Positions 43,536 to 51,346 of a stretch of DNA of 64,000 bases are shown here, one piece after another. Positions within the stretch are counted from its first letter, which is position 1. Every line of letters begins with the position of its first letter. The notes under the pieces are model-generated. The model made no database searches, was not told the DNA's origin, and saw only the letters and a list, made by a program, of their open reading frames with translations. Source of the stretch: Marinobacterium mangrovicola (GTDB lineage Bacteria > Pseudomonadota > Gammaproteobacteria > Pseudomonadales > Balneatricaceae); contig NZ_SMFU01000007.1 in assembly GCF_004339595.1 (NCBI RefSeq), positions 928,658 through 992,657 of the forward strand, in the 5' to 3' direction. Made by a program: the position numbers and the translations under genes.

Positions 43536-44179
43536 ACGCAGATCGGAAGCCAGGTTAAAAGGGTGGTGGGTTGAGCTCGCTTTAGGAAATAAAAACCAAT
43601 CATCTCATACTTTTAGAGCTTTCGGCGGATTCACCTGGGCTGATCGCCGGATCACATAAGTTTTAACTGCTTCTCGGATACTAACGCGTATGTTGTGACC
43701 AGTTTCTGAAGCTGGCCAGTACCTTCCATTAGCGACTTAACATTAAGAAATGACTTGTATAACTTGTGCCTTTGCCCCAACCGTAGCAAACTGACTCCAA
43801 CGTCAGACAGGCAGTAGACGTATTACCACAGCCGTAAACGATCCAAAGGGACTGATGATGGATACGTACAGCTCTCCCATAGCTAGTTCAGCGACTCGAA
43901 AACTTCCCGACAGAGAACAGCTTTGGCCTGTATTGGGCCTATCACTTTTCGCAGAAACGTCAGTATCCCTTAAGTCGGCTCTTAAAGCTCGCGAATACCC
44001 TATGGCGTTTCGCCCTAAGGATGTGCTCGAAAATTCCTCTATGAACTCAGTATTTTACAAATATCCGATAGGTTAAGTCAGGGAATTAATAGGCATACCA
44101 TCTAATAATTATTATGGGGCCAACGGCCCCATTAACAGGCTGTTAGCTCGCAATCATCAATTTTTAGCTAAGAGGCAAT
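43536..44179. other. AT-rich region at the left edge of the cassette block
   Basis: 644 bp in which base composition shifts toward AT. It contains one doubtful small gene (43855-44076) and a perfect stem-loop ATGGGGCC-AAC-GGCCCCAT at 44114-44132, closely followed by a second dyad TAACAG-G-CTGTTA. No integrase, attI site or clear attC site was recognised here. Confidence 0.5.
43855..44076 (+). CDS. Doubtful small protein, 73 residues
   Basis: An open frame starting MMDTYSSPIASSATRKLPD and ending NSVFYKYPIG, preceded by AAAGGG and two tandem ATGs. No family, signal peptide or membrane segment is recognised, and composition gives little support. It lies in the AT-rich cassette region and could be a small cassette gene or chance. 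Confidence 0.25.
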   Translation: MMDTYSSPIASSATRKLPDREQLWPVLGLSLFAETSVSLKSALKAREYPMAFRPKDVLENSSMNSVFYKYPIG

Positions 44180-45013
44180 ATGAGAAAAGACATTCCTGCG
44201 CCTATAATCGCGGTTTTATCAGACAACTTATCTGCGCTCGAGACTCATGCAAGTCTCGATAACCTATTCTTATATGCTGATGCTCCAGGGGAGCCGCCTG
44301 AAGGTTCTAAGCCTGTTAAAGTTCAAGCGTGGCTAAGACGAATTAACAAAGAATCAGGCGAACCATTAAAAGTCCTTGGTAAGTTGATTGAAACGTATAT
44401 GGAGTTACCAAAGCAAGAAGAGGAAGAGGTCTTCCTGTGGGGAACTAACGTTACAAATCATAAAAAGGAGTTCAAAGAAAAGCTTGAGTCAATTCTTGCG
44501 CAGTGCAATCTAACTTACATTAATGGTGGTATTGTATCTGATGGTAGTTCAGCTCCAAGTCGCTCCTTGTCTGACTTAATTAAAGGTAGAGACATTCCCT
44601 CAATTGAAGCTGAATTTACAAGAGCGCTAGCAAATGTAAACTCTGAACCTAGAGAATCAGTGTCAGCAGCTTGCAACATTTTGGAATCCATATTTAAGGT
44701 CTATATTGCTGATGAGCAATTAGCACAACCTCAAAAGCAAGATCTACAAAACGTTTGGAAAGTTGTGCGTGGTGATTTAGGTTTCGATCCTAAACTAGTT
44801 CAAGATGATGACTTAAAAAGAGTTTTATCAGGCATTCTGTCAATTGTTGACGGTATTGGAGCGTTTCGCACACATGCCAGTTCAGCGCACGGTGAGGGTC
44901 GAATTATGTATAAATTAAAACCTCGTCATGCTCGTTTGGCAATTCACTCTGCGCATACAATAGCGATGTTTGTGCTTGAAACTTGGGACGAAAAACGTAA
45001 GTCAGCGAGCTAA
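44180..45013 (+). CDS. Abi_C-domain protein, candidate anti-phage abortive-infection gene
   Basis: A 277-residue protein with AGAGG before its ATG. The C-terminal part (about 165-270) matches the abortive-infection C-terminal domain: ESVSAACNILESIFKVYIADE, DLKRVLSGILSIVDGIGAFRTHASSAHGEGR and ARLAIHSAHTIAMFVLETW, including the R-x-x-x-(x)-AHG core typical of Abi_C/HEPN-like proteins. The N-terminal ~160 residues are not recognised. Proteins with this domain are linked to phage-triggered growth arrest, probably through RNA cleavage; that role is known for relatives, not shown here. AT-rich codon use sets it apart from chromosomal neighbours. Its TAA stop is the first base triplet of a VCR-like attC site, so it is the gene of an integron cassette. 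Confidence 0.8.
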   Translation: MRKDIPAPIIAVLSDNLSALETHASLDNLFLYADAPGEPPEGSKPVKVQAWLRRINKESGEPLKVLGKLIETYMELPKQEEEEVFLWGTNVTNHKKEFKEKLESILAQCNLTYINGGIVSDGSSAPSRSLSDLIKGRDIPSIEAEFTRALANVNSEPRESVSAACNILESIFKVYIADEQLAQPQKQDLQNVWKVVRGDLGFDPKLVQDDDLKRVLSGILSIVDGIGAFRTHASSAHGEGRIMYKLKPRHARLAIHSAHTIAMFVLETWDEKRKSAS

Positions 45014-45134
45014 CAAACAATTTAAGAGGGATTCCCAACGCTTGGCATTTTTGCTTCTACTTCAAGTTTAGTGTTTATGGCACAATGCGTTAGGTTTGGG
45101 TGGTAGCGTTGCTCACCCCTTAATTGGGCGTTAG
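45011..45134 (+). repeat. VCR-like integron attC recombination site
   Basis: About 124 bp with the hallmarks of the Vibrio cholerae repeat family. It starts TAACAAACAATTTAAGAGGG at the stop codon of the Abi gene, continues CCAACGCTTGGCATTTTT, has TTTAGTGTTTATGG in the middle and ends GCTCACCCCTTAATTGGG then CGTTAG. The two ends (TTTAAGAGGG and CCCCTTAA) are complementary, as needed for the folded bottom-strand substrate of integron integrase. Confidence 0.8.
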
Positions 45135-45171
45135 AACAATAAAGTATCCAACATAAAATATGCAGGAAAAT

Positions 45172-46029
45172 ATGGAAGTAGAGGAAAGAATAGAACGTAT
45201 TAGAAATGGGGCAGTAATTAAATGGCTGGAGGTCATGATTTGGTTTTGTTTATGCCTGTATCTTGGGGAAGGATTCTGGGGAGATCTGTACGATTTTATT
45301 GAACATATCGCCACAGAAAGAAGTGATTCATACAGGTACTTTACGAATATATTTGACAATAATCTTGAGGAAATGTTTTTCGCAATACTTAGCGCAATCT
45401 TTCCTATTCTTTACTTAAATATAAATGGCGTATTGCCAATAGCTGAAATTATCGCGAAGTTTGCTTCTATTGGAGAAGCAAAGAAATACGACTTCAACAG
45501 TGATTCTCTAAACTCCGAACAGTATCTTCAGTTACTAAGCGCAAAGAGTGAAAATATTGCTCTTGGAATGGAAAAGAAAGCGCGTATATATATGATCGTC
45601 GGAGTAACCTTTTCAGCCGCTGGCATTTTGGCTCTGATTCTTTCGTCAAGTTTAGGTGAAACAAAATTAGATATAACAGCCAGTTTGTTAGATACGTTAC
45701 CAAAACTTGGTGCTTTTGCTTTTGTGCAGGCAATAGCATTTTTCTTTCTGAAACAATATCGTGTTTCTATGGAAGAATTTCGATACTATGAGGCTATTAA
45801 AAGGAAGCAAGAGGAGAATATTCTATTTTATAAAACAGCTGCCGAGCACGAATGGCAAGATATATTGAAATTGTCGATTGCAAATGGGTCTATGTTTTCG
45901 TCAGGATTCACACTTGATTCAGGAAAAACCACTCAAGTTTTAGAGACAGATAAGCTAGAAACAAGTGACTACAAAATGCTTGAAAAAATCATAGGTGGTA
46001 TATTCGATAAAAATGCTGCTAACAAGTGA
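45172..46029 (+). CDS. Multi-pass membrane protein of unknown function (cassette gene)
   Basis: About 285 residues with an AT-rich gene. Hydrophobic spans are near residues 16-36 (WLEVMIWFCLCLYLGEGFWG), 68-84 (FFAILSAIFPILYLNI), 138-160 (ARIYMIVGVTFSAAGILALIL) and 180-196 (LGAFAFVQAIAFFFL), followed by a charged cytoplasmic-looking tail of about 85 residues. No family is recognised. AGGA four bases before the ATG at 45172 favours it over the ATG at 45160. The gene starts 38 bp after the VCR-like attC site and ends in a second attC-like element, so it sits alone in its cassette, in the same orientation as the Abi gene. Membrane proteins of this kind in cassettes are often defence effectors, but that is only a suggestion. 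Confidence 0.65.
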   Translation: MEVEERIERIRNGAVIKWLEVMIWFCLCLYLGEGFWGDLYDFIEHIATERSDSYRYFTNIFDNNLEEMFFAILSAIFPILYLNINGVLPIAEIIAKFASIGEAKKYDFNSDSLNSEQYLQLLSAKSENIALGMEKKARIYMIVGVTFSAAGILALILSSSLGETKLDITASLLDTLPKLGAFAFVQAIAFFFLKQYRVSMEEFRYYEAIKRKQEENILFYKTAAEHEWQDILKLSIANGSMFSSGFTLDSGKTTQVLETDKLETSDYKMLEKIIGGIFDKNAANK

Positions 46030-46100
46030 TTGTAGTCGCCCGCAAGCGGGCTGGGACCTCCGCTGCTACGCAGCACCAGGCCCTAAATTAGGCGTGAAAG
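46018..46100 (+). repeat. attC-like element, degenerate core
   Basis: Starts GCTAACAAG across the stop codon of the preceding gene and ends TTAGGCGTGAAAG, enclosing hairpins GCCCGC-AA-GCGGGC and GCTGC-TAC-GCAGC. Layout and ends resemble attC sites, but the 3' core reads GTGAAAG instead of GTTRRRY, so it may be inactive or misidentified. Confidence 0.4.
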
Positions 46101-46127
46101 CGTAATAATGGCATAAAGAGTAATAGT

Positions 46128-46916
46128 ATGAAAGATATAATCGATGCTGTTAGTTCTAGAATCAAAACACCATATTTTGGCTATGCTATTCTCGCATTTA
46201 TTGCACTTAATTGGCGTGGGATATTTCTTTTGGTAGTGACAAATGGCACACCGAATGAACGACTCAACGCGTTTGATAGTATGACTAGCTATAATACGCT
46301 CGTAGTCTGTCCTTTACTTGTTGGTGCTTTAGTTGCTGCATCCTCACATTGGGTTCAGTATTTATTCGGTATCATTTCACGTAAACCTTCAGGATTGATC
46401 GATAATCTATATCTTGAGGCGGAACATAAGAAAACTATCCGCGAGGCAGAGCTTGAGCAATCTCGCTCAGATCTCTTCGCTGTTAAAGAGAAGGAACTCA
46501 TCGAAAGGGCAAAGAGAGATGAAGAAGTAGCTGGTATTGAGGATGATGCTGCAAAAGAGCGGTTATCTGAACAAATCGAAAGCCTAAGAAGAGAGCGCGA
46601 TCAGCTTTCGGCCCAACTCGAAAACCAATCTTCTCGGAAAATTCCAACTATAAATAACCTTTCAAGTGAAGCTATAGAAATAATTAAGTCAGCTTCCCAA
46701 GATAAAAGCGGGAAAATCTTGAAGCCGCGAACAATCGGGGAGAGAAGTATTCAGGTCGGCAGACGCGCATTTGGTTCAGAAAATCCAAGAGATTTTGCGA
46801 GATATGATGCTGCACTTGAAGAACTTATTAGCGGGGATCTCGTAAAAGGGCTAGGGGGAAAAGGCGAGGTTTTTGAGTTAACGCATAAAGGGTGGCAAGT
46901 AGCAGATTCGCTTTAA
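46128..46916 (+). CDS. Membrane protein with coiled coil and winged-helix-like tail, unknown function
   Basis: A 262-residue product of an AT-rich gene. Two hydrophobic spans near residues 19-39 and 59-80 are followed by a long charged coiled coil (about 100-175: EAELEQSRSDLFAVKEKELIERAKRDEEVA...EQIESLRRERDQLSAQLEN). A C-terminal ~80-residue segment (NNLSSEAIEIIKSASQD...FARYDAALEELISGDLVKGLGGKGEVFELTHKGWQVAD) has the look of a winged-helix domain, because ALEELISGDLV...VFELTHKGW resembles MarR-like wing ends. No family is recognised. It is co-oriented with the two preceding cassette genes. The ribosome site is weak. Confidence 0.6.
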   Translation: MKDIIDAVSSRIKTPYFGYAILAFIALNWRGIFLLVVTNGTPNERLNAFDSMTSYNTLVVCPLLVGALVAASSHWVQYLFGIISRKPSGLIDNLYLEAEHKKTIREAELEQSRSDLFAVKEKELIERAKRDEEVAGIEDDAAKERLSEQIESLRRERDQLSAQLENQSSRKIPTINNLSSEAIEIIKSASQDKSGKILKPRTIGERSIQVGRRAFGSENPRDFARYDAALEELISGDLVKGLGGKGEVFELTHKGWQVADSL

Positions 46917-46975
46917 AAAAAAGTCATGAAATTGACCTCAATAAGCTACGCTTTTTTCGGCAATTTATAACGGCG

Positions 46976-47291
46976 TTAAATGCCGGTGATAGCCATGTCC
47001 AATGCCCCGACAATTTGGTCTCTGAAGTGCGATAGCGAGCCAACCGGTTTTTGAGGTGCTTTTCCGAAACAGAGGAAATTTGGGGCGTTAACAGTAGGAG
47101 TTCCTGGTCTGCAAAGCTGATTTCCGGCGTGATTCCTTGCATGGCTTCACTACCAAATGCGGAGCGTTTCCCTAAGGGGATGACGATGCGAGTTGCCAGT
47201 TCGCTCAGCAGGCTGCTTTGTATATAGACCAGGTAAGGAAGTGCGCTTTGCTGGTCTTGCTTGGGTTGGGGTATACATCGAACTGCGCCAT
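46976..47291 (-). pseudogene. ccdB: ccdB toxin, broken by two frameshifts
   Basis: The CcdB sequence can be pieced together across three frames. It starts MAQFDVYPNPSKTSKAHF from the ATG at 47291, continues in the next frame as PYLVYIQSSLLSELATRIVIPLGKR...ISFADQELLLLTPQISSV, and ends in the third frame as GSLSHFRDQIVGALDMAITGI with a TAA at 46976-46978. The first break is at about 47232-47241 (one base lost in CACTTCCTTACC), the second in an A-run near 47044-47050. Intact CcdB poisons DNA gyrase; this copy cannot make a full protein. Homopolymer sequencing errors could mimic one lesion, but the paired ccdA is broken too. Confidence 0.8.
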
Positions 47292-47535
47292 CGAAACTCC
47301 CTGAATTCGTCGCCGAAGCATCCATGTTCTTCGACAAAATCATTGTAACTCTTTATAGCGGCGCGGTTTTCTTCAATCCATTGTTCTGCCTGACGTTTTG
47401 ACAGTTCTGCCTTCAGCGCTCGTTCGAGGGTAGCAGACAGGTTAATGTTTAGTTCACGAGTTTTACGCAAAAGATCCCTATTGACCTAGAGGTTTGTCGC
47501 TTTTTTGGAGCATCTGCGTCGTAGAGTTCGGCCAT
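47291..47535 (-). pseudogene. ccdA: ccdA antitoxin, frameshift, nonsense and lost stop
   Basis: Reading from ATG at 47535 gives MAELYDADAPKK, then one base is missing in the run at 47501-47506. The correct frame then continues ATNL, TAG at 47486-47488 (Ser in relatives), VNRDLLRKTRELNINLSATLERALKAELSKRQAEQW...GCFGDEFREF. The final stop, expected as TGA overlapping the ccdB ATG, reads CGA. The length of 245 bases is one short of an intact 246-base gene. Chromosomal ccdAB modules are common in Vibrio superintegrons, which fits the attC neighbours, although this one is on the opposite strand to the other cassettes. Confidence 0.8.
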
Positions 47536-47601
47536 TCGAGCCTCCAAGTGGCTATTTAATGGATGGCTTTAATCTATGCGCATGCCGATGCGCACTCAAG
47601 G

Positions 47602-47672
47602 ATTTAACCAATAGCTGTTGTTGGGCGCACCTACGCTGGCGCTCCGGCACGCCGCAAAGCCAGGCGCTAAAT
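47602..47672 (+). repeat. Possible third attC site
   Basis: ATTTAAC (an exact RYYYAAC box) at 47602-47608 and CAGGCGCTAAAT ending at 47672 (GTTRRRY with one mismatch) bound a 71-bp GC-rich segment with internal pairing CTGGC/GCCAG. Size and polarity fit a typical attC. It would be the right end of the cassette block. Confidence 0.35.
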
Positions 47673-47897
47673 CTTCTCTTCATGAATAAAGCTGTTCAGG
47701 CTGTCGTAATCCCAGGGTTCGCCATCCGGTCGTAAATGGCCGTGCTCGTTCAGCTTGTCCACCATCACCTTCACGTTATCGCCTTTCTTGCGCAGCCCCT
47801 GGACGAAGTGCAGGGCTTCATCGTGTTTGGCTGTCACTGCCGGGTCTTCGGGGGCGTCGCTCTTATGCTTCACTTGAACCTTGATTGATTTGCTCAT
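47667..47897 (-). CDS. Small protein of unknown function, 76 residues
   Basis: Starts MSKSIKVQVKHKSDAPEDPAVTAKHDEALHF and ends DYDSLNSFIHEEKI; charged, soluble, no membrane segment. An AGGGAA ribosome site is 6 nt before the ATG at 47897, and GC content matches the chromosome rather than the cassettes. The C-terminal half (LRKKGDNVKVMVDKLNEHGHLRPDGEPWDYDSLNSFI) looks like a fragment related to recombinase-type helix-turn-helix text (VxxLNxxGxxxPxGxxW), but it is too short to call. Its stop codon lies inside the possible third attC site. Confidence 0.55.
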   Translation of the reverse strand: MSKSIKVQVKHKSDAPEDPAVTAKHDEALHFVQGLRKKGDNVKVMVDKLNEHGHLRPDGEPWDYDSLNSFIHEEKI

Positions 47898-48131
47898 GAA
47901 ATATTCCCTGTGTTGAGCCCGTGTTGAGCCTGAGTTGGATCTTAGATGTTTTTAGCATGGATCATTGGCCGTGAAAGTGCACTGGTGAAAACCGGCGGGT
48001 TTGGGCTTGTTGGTTGCTTCCATGCGTTGAATCAACTCGACGAATTGCGGAGCAGGGCGCAGCGGGCGTTCGAACGAGCGGGGGATCGCAGCGGGGGACG
48101 ACGTTCCCCCGAAAAGTTGATTAGCGGCAGA

Positions 48132-48161
48132 CAAAAAAAGAGGAGCCCGAAGGCTCCTCGA
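48132..48161 (-). terminator. Terminator after the aminotransferase gene
   Basis: Stem CGAGGAGCC / GGCTCCTC; on the minus strand it is followed by TTTTTTT. It lies 25 bp past the stop. Confidence 0.85.
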
Positions 48162-48184
48162 TAAGCGTCACTGACAGGGAGTGA

Positions 48185-49579
48185 TTAGATGAAGCCTTCG
48201 GCTTTCAGATCTTCCATGGTGGCCTCGATGCTTTCACGCAGGGTGGCAACCAGGAAGTCGATGTGTTCTTTGGTCAGGGTCAGTGGCGGAGACAGTACGT
48301 TCATGTGTGCCAGCGGACGTACGATCAGGCCGCGAGCCTGACAGTGGTCGGCGATGCGGTTACCGACCTTGGCATCCGGGTTGATCAGTTCCTTGGTCTC
48401 TTTGTTCGCTACGTTCTCGATGCACATCATGAACTTGCGACCGCGCACATCACCAACGATGGGCAGGTCGATCAGGGTTTTCACCTGGTCTTCGAAGTAC
48501 TGGCCCATATCCTTCACATGGCCGCAGAGGTTCTCGCGTTCCATGATCTCGATGTTCTTCACGCCGGCGGCACAGCTGACCGGGTGGCCGGAGTAGGTGA
48601 AGCCGTGGGTGAACAGGGCGCCGTCCGCCTGGGGCTTGCTGATGACGTCGTAGATCTCGTCAGACAGGATGGTCGCACCCAGCGGCAGGTAACCTGAGGT
48701 CAGGCCCTTGGCGCAGGTGATGATGTCCGGCACGATGCCGAACTCGGCTTCGGAGGCGAACATGTGGCCCAGACGACCGAAGGCGGTGACCACCTCGTCG
48801 GAGACGTAGAGCACGCCGTACTTGCGGCACACTTCCAGGGTCTTCTTGTGGTAGCCCTCGGGCGGCACGATTACGCCACCTGCACCCATGATCGGTTCGG
48901 CAAAGAACGCAGCCACGTTATCCGGGCCCAGTTCCAGGATCTTGTCTTCCAGCTCCTGCACTTTCTCGTTGCAGAACTCTTCCAGGCTCTGGCCGGCCGG
49001 ACGACGGTAGGGGTTCGGGCAGGAGATGTGGGATACCAGCTGCTCTTCGATATCGAAGCCGATGTGATCGAACTTCACGCCGGTGATCGACATCGCCATG
49101 TAGGTGCTGCCGTGGTAGCCGTCGATGCGTGAAATGATCTTCTTCTTGCTCTTCTTACCCAGCTGGTTGAAGTAGAAGTGGATGATCCGTACGGCGGTAT
49201 CGTTCGCCACGGAGCCACCGCAACCGTAGAACACGTGGTTCAGGTTGCCCGGCGCCAGCTCGGCCAGTTTGGCGGCAAGCTGCGCTGCAGGCACGGTGGT
49301 GTGGTGACCGAAGCAAGAGTAGTAGGGGATCTGACGGATCTGGTCTGCGATCGCCTGTGCCATCTCTTCACGGGCATAGCCGATGTTAACGCACCAAAGC
49401 CCACCGATGCCGTCCAGGTATTCGCGGCCTTCGCCATCTTTGACGTGTACGTTGTCACTGTCGGCAAGGACAAGCGAGCCTTCTTCTTTGAAGGTTGAAA
49501 AATCAGTCCAGGGATGGATGTAGTGGTCTCTGTCCTGCTGCCACACCTGCTGCATATCGGTTGTTTGCTTGTTGGGCAT
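48185..49579 (-). CDS. Class III omega-aminotransferase (PLP)
   Basis: A 464-residue fold-type I transaminase. The PLP-binding Lys is in ITCAKGLTSGYLPLGA, the cofactor-stacking region in SRIDGYHGSTYMAMSITG, and DEVVTAFGRLGHMFASE carries the conserved Asp for the pyridine nitrogen. The N-terminal HPWTDFSTFKEEGSLVLADSDNVHVKDGEGREYLDGIGGLWCVNIGYAR is typical of pyruvate-dependent amine transaminases (SpuC, taurine or beta-alanine types). It would turn an amine or diamine into an aldehyde that the PuuC-like dehydrogenase could oxidise. A related AT-rich operator lies 97 bp upstream (copy C). Stand-alone gene by its terminator; the APC permease lies upstream on the same strand. Confidence 0.92.
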   Translation of the reverse strand: MPNKQTTDMQQVWQQDRDHYIHPWTDFSTFKEEGSLVLADSDNVHVKDGEGREYLDGIGGLWCVNIGYAREEMAQAIADQIRQIPYYSCFGHHTTVPAAQLAAKLAELAPGNLNHVFYGCGGSVANDTAVRIIHFYFNQLGKKSKKKIISRIDGYHGSTYMAMSITGVKFDHIGFDIEEQLVSHISCPNPYRRPAGQSLEEFCNEKVQELEDKILELGPDNVAAFFAEPIMGAGGVIVPPEGYHKKTLEVCRKYGVLYVSDEVVTAFGRLGHMFASEAEFGIVPDIITCAKGLTSGYLPLGATILSDEIYDVISKPQADGALFTHGFTYSGHPVSCAAGVKNIEIMERENLCGHVKDMGQYFEDQVKTLIDLPIVGDVRGRKFMMCIENVANKETKELINPDAKVGNRIADHCQARGLIVRPLAHMNVLSPPLTLTKEHIDFLVATLRESIEATMEDLKAEGFI

Positions 49580-49675
49580 TTTCGAGAGTACTCCTGAATT
49601 TCGATTCCAGAACTTCTTATCCAGAATTTTTAATATTAGTTATTTGACCCCTACAACCTTATCCAGTGACGGGTT

Positions 49676-49695
49676 ATTGATAAAATATTATTTTT
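49676..49695 (+). promoter_or_regulatory. Shared AT-rich operator, copy C
   Basis: ATTGATAAAATATTATTTTT agrees at 17 of 20 positions with copies A and B. 97 bp upstream of the aminotransferase start and in the same relative orientation. Confidence 0.5.
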
Positions 49696-49742
49696 TACTG
49701 ATATAGATTAATAAAACTGATGCAGGCACGGCGCCCATAAAG

Positions 49743-49775
49743 AAGCCCCCGCAGTGTTAAGGCTGCGGGGGCTTT
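49743..49775 (-). terminator. Terminator after the APC permease gene
   Basis: AAGCCCCCGCAG-loop-CTGCGGGGGCTT, a strong stem flanked by T/A runs on both sides; it may work in both directions. Confidence 0.85.
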
Positions 49776-49801
49776 ATGTTGTGCTGAGCCTGGTTAAAAC
49801 G

Positions 49802-51223
49802 TTACTCGGCGTTTAGCGCCTTTTCGATCGGCTCGGCCTTGAACAGCGGCTTTTTCATAACGACTTTCACCCAGAAGATCGCAATCACCGAGACCACTGC
49901 CAGCACGATACCGGCGGCGCCAAAGATCTGGCCGCTCAGTTCCGGCGCCGGAGAGGCGTAGTAGATGGCGTAAACCATACCGGCGATACCGAAGATCTGC
50001 GGCAGCGGGTAGAACGGGGTTTTGTAAGGGCGCTTCAGGTCCGGGTAGCGCTTGCGCAGCACCATCACGTTGATATGGGTGATGATGTAGGCGATCAGCC
50101 AGGCGATAGCGGCAGAGATCAGCAGCAGGCCGATAGCATCCGGGTTGTCGCCCATAAAGATCATCGGCAGGCCGGTGATCGCGGCGACAAAGAGTACCGC
50201 TACCCAGGGAGTGTTGGTGCCGGGCAGGCACTTCTTCAGCTGCGGGAACGCCTGGCCATTCTGCGCCATGCCGTAAAGCATACGGGGGATGGCGGCCAGT
50301 GAGGTGTTCACGGTGCTGCAGGTGGCGGTGATCGCGGCCACAGCCAGGAAGATCAGCCCGGTATCGCCGAACACCGCTTTGGCAAAGTCATAATGCGGCA
50401 GCGGGGAAGAGGCGAGCTCGTCAGCCGGGATATAGAACAGTGCGCCCAGGCAGTAGATCGCAATGGTGACGAAGATAATGCTGACACCGATGATCATGGA
50501 GCGCGGAATATTACGCTCGGGGTTCTTGGCGTCTTCAACCAGCGGGCAGACGAACTCGGCGCCCACATAACCCCAGATAGCCAGCGCCACCAGTGAAATC
50601 ACACCGGCACCCAGCGGGTTCCAGTCGGCGGTCAGTTCGATACCGGCCGGATGTGGGTTAGCAAAACCGCCTACGGCGCTCAGGCCAAGCAGGAGCAGAA
50701 CCACCACCATGATGAACGCCAGCGCAGACTGCAGCTTGGCGAAGATATCGATGCCCATCAGGTTGAGCACGGTAAATACGCCGAGCAGGCCAAAGCCAAG
50801 GGTCATCGGCGGGAATACGCCCGGGTAGATCTTCTCGATGATGAAGTCGACCAGCAGTAGTTCAGCGGAGAGTGCGAACATGGCGACGACAACGTAGCCG
50901 GAGAATACCGCGAGGATAGCGGGGAAGTGACCGATGGACACCTCGGTGTAGCTGCTGAGGCTGCCGGCCCGGGGGATCATCAGCGACAGTTCAGAGAACG
51001 AGAACACGTAGGTAAGGGCGAGCAGGAAACCTATGGCGAGGGGGATGATAAAGCCGAGCCCGGCGATACCTGCACCCTGCAACATAAGGACCATTACACC
51101 CTGAGATACGACCAGGCCGACGGCAACCGCCAGCAATGAGCCTAGCCCGAGTATTTTGCTAAAACCTTTCTTGCTTTCCACCGTACAGGACGCGTCCGCC
51201 GTTAGCGTTTGGGATTCAGACAT
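49802..51223 (-). CDS. APC-superfamily amino acid/polyamine permease
   Basis: A 473-residue inner-membrane transporter with about 12 hydrophobic spans. The opening LGLGSLLAVAVGLVVSQGVMVLMLQGAGIAG has the unwound first helix typical of the APC fold, followed by GFLLALTYVFSFSELSLMIPRAGSLSSYTEVSIG (span 2 motif) and WGYVGAEFVCPLVEDAKNPERNIPRSMIIG (the span 6 motif GxE-NPxRxIPRA). The substrate is an amino acid or amine of unknown identity; position between the aminotransferase and the deacylase suggests it imports the pathway substrate. No copy of the shared AT-rich element was seen directly before it, so it may be expressed differently or by read-through from the deacylase gene. Confidence 0.9.
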   Translation of the reverse strand: MSESQTLTADASCTVESKKGFSKILGLGSLLAVAVGLVVSQGVMVLMLQGAGIAGLGFIIPLAIGFLLALTYVFSFSELSLMIPRAGSLSSYTEVSIGHFPAILAVFSGYVVVAMFALSAELLLVDFIIEKIYPGVFPPMTLGFGLLGVFTVLNLMGIDIFAKLQSALAFIMVVVLLLLGLSAVGGFANPHPAGIELTADWNPLGAGVISLVALAIWGYVGAEFVCPLVEDAKNPERNIPRSMIIGVSIIFVTIAIYCLGALFYIPADELASSPLPHYDFAKAVFGDTGLIFLAVAAITATCSTVNTSLAAIPRMLYGMAQNGQAFPQLKKCLPGTNTPWVAVLFVAAITGLPMIFMGDNPDAIGLLLISAAIAWLIAYIITHINVMVLRKRYPDLKRPYKTPFYPLPQIFGIAGMVYAIYYASPAPELSGQIFGAAGIVLAVVSVIAIFWVKVVMKKPLFKAEPIEKALNAE

Positions 51224-51289
51224 AGTTGTCTCCTGATTAGTTGTTCTAGTTTAACTTTCAGGTGAATGACAAACGCTTTGACCTGCGAG

Positions 51290-51313
51290 GGGATATAAGA
51301 CGAGTTATATCCC
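51290..51313. repeat. Perfect 9-bp inverted repeat between permease and deacylase genes
   Basis: GGGATATAA (51290-51298) and TTATATCCC (51305-51313) with a 6-bp spacer. A possible operator of the permease gene or a weak stem after the deacylase; no T-run. Confidence 0.45.
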
Positions 51314-51346
51314 GGTCGAAGACCGAAGCGTTTACCTTCCGGGTTG

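Noticed and set aside
44050-44160. attI or attC site before the Abi gene
   Set aside because: Two stem-loops and a GTTAGCT are present, but the box order and sequences do not fit an attC, and no integrase gene is near.
46970-46990. GTTAAAT core with flanking CGGC/GCCG as another attC end
   Set aside because: It coincides with the last codons of the ccdB pseudogene and no partner RYYYAAC box at a fitting distance was found.
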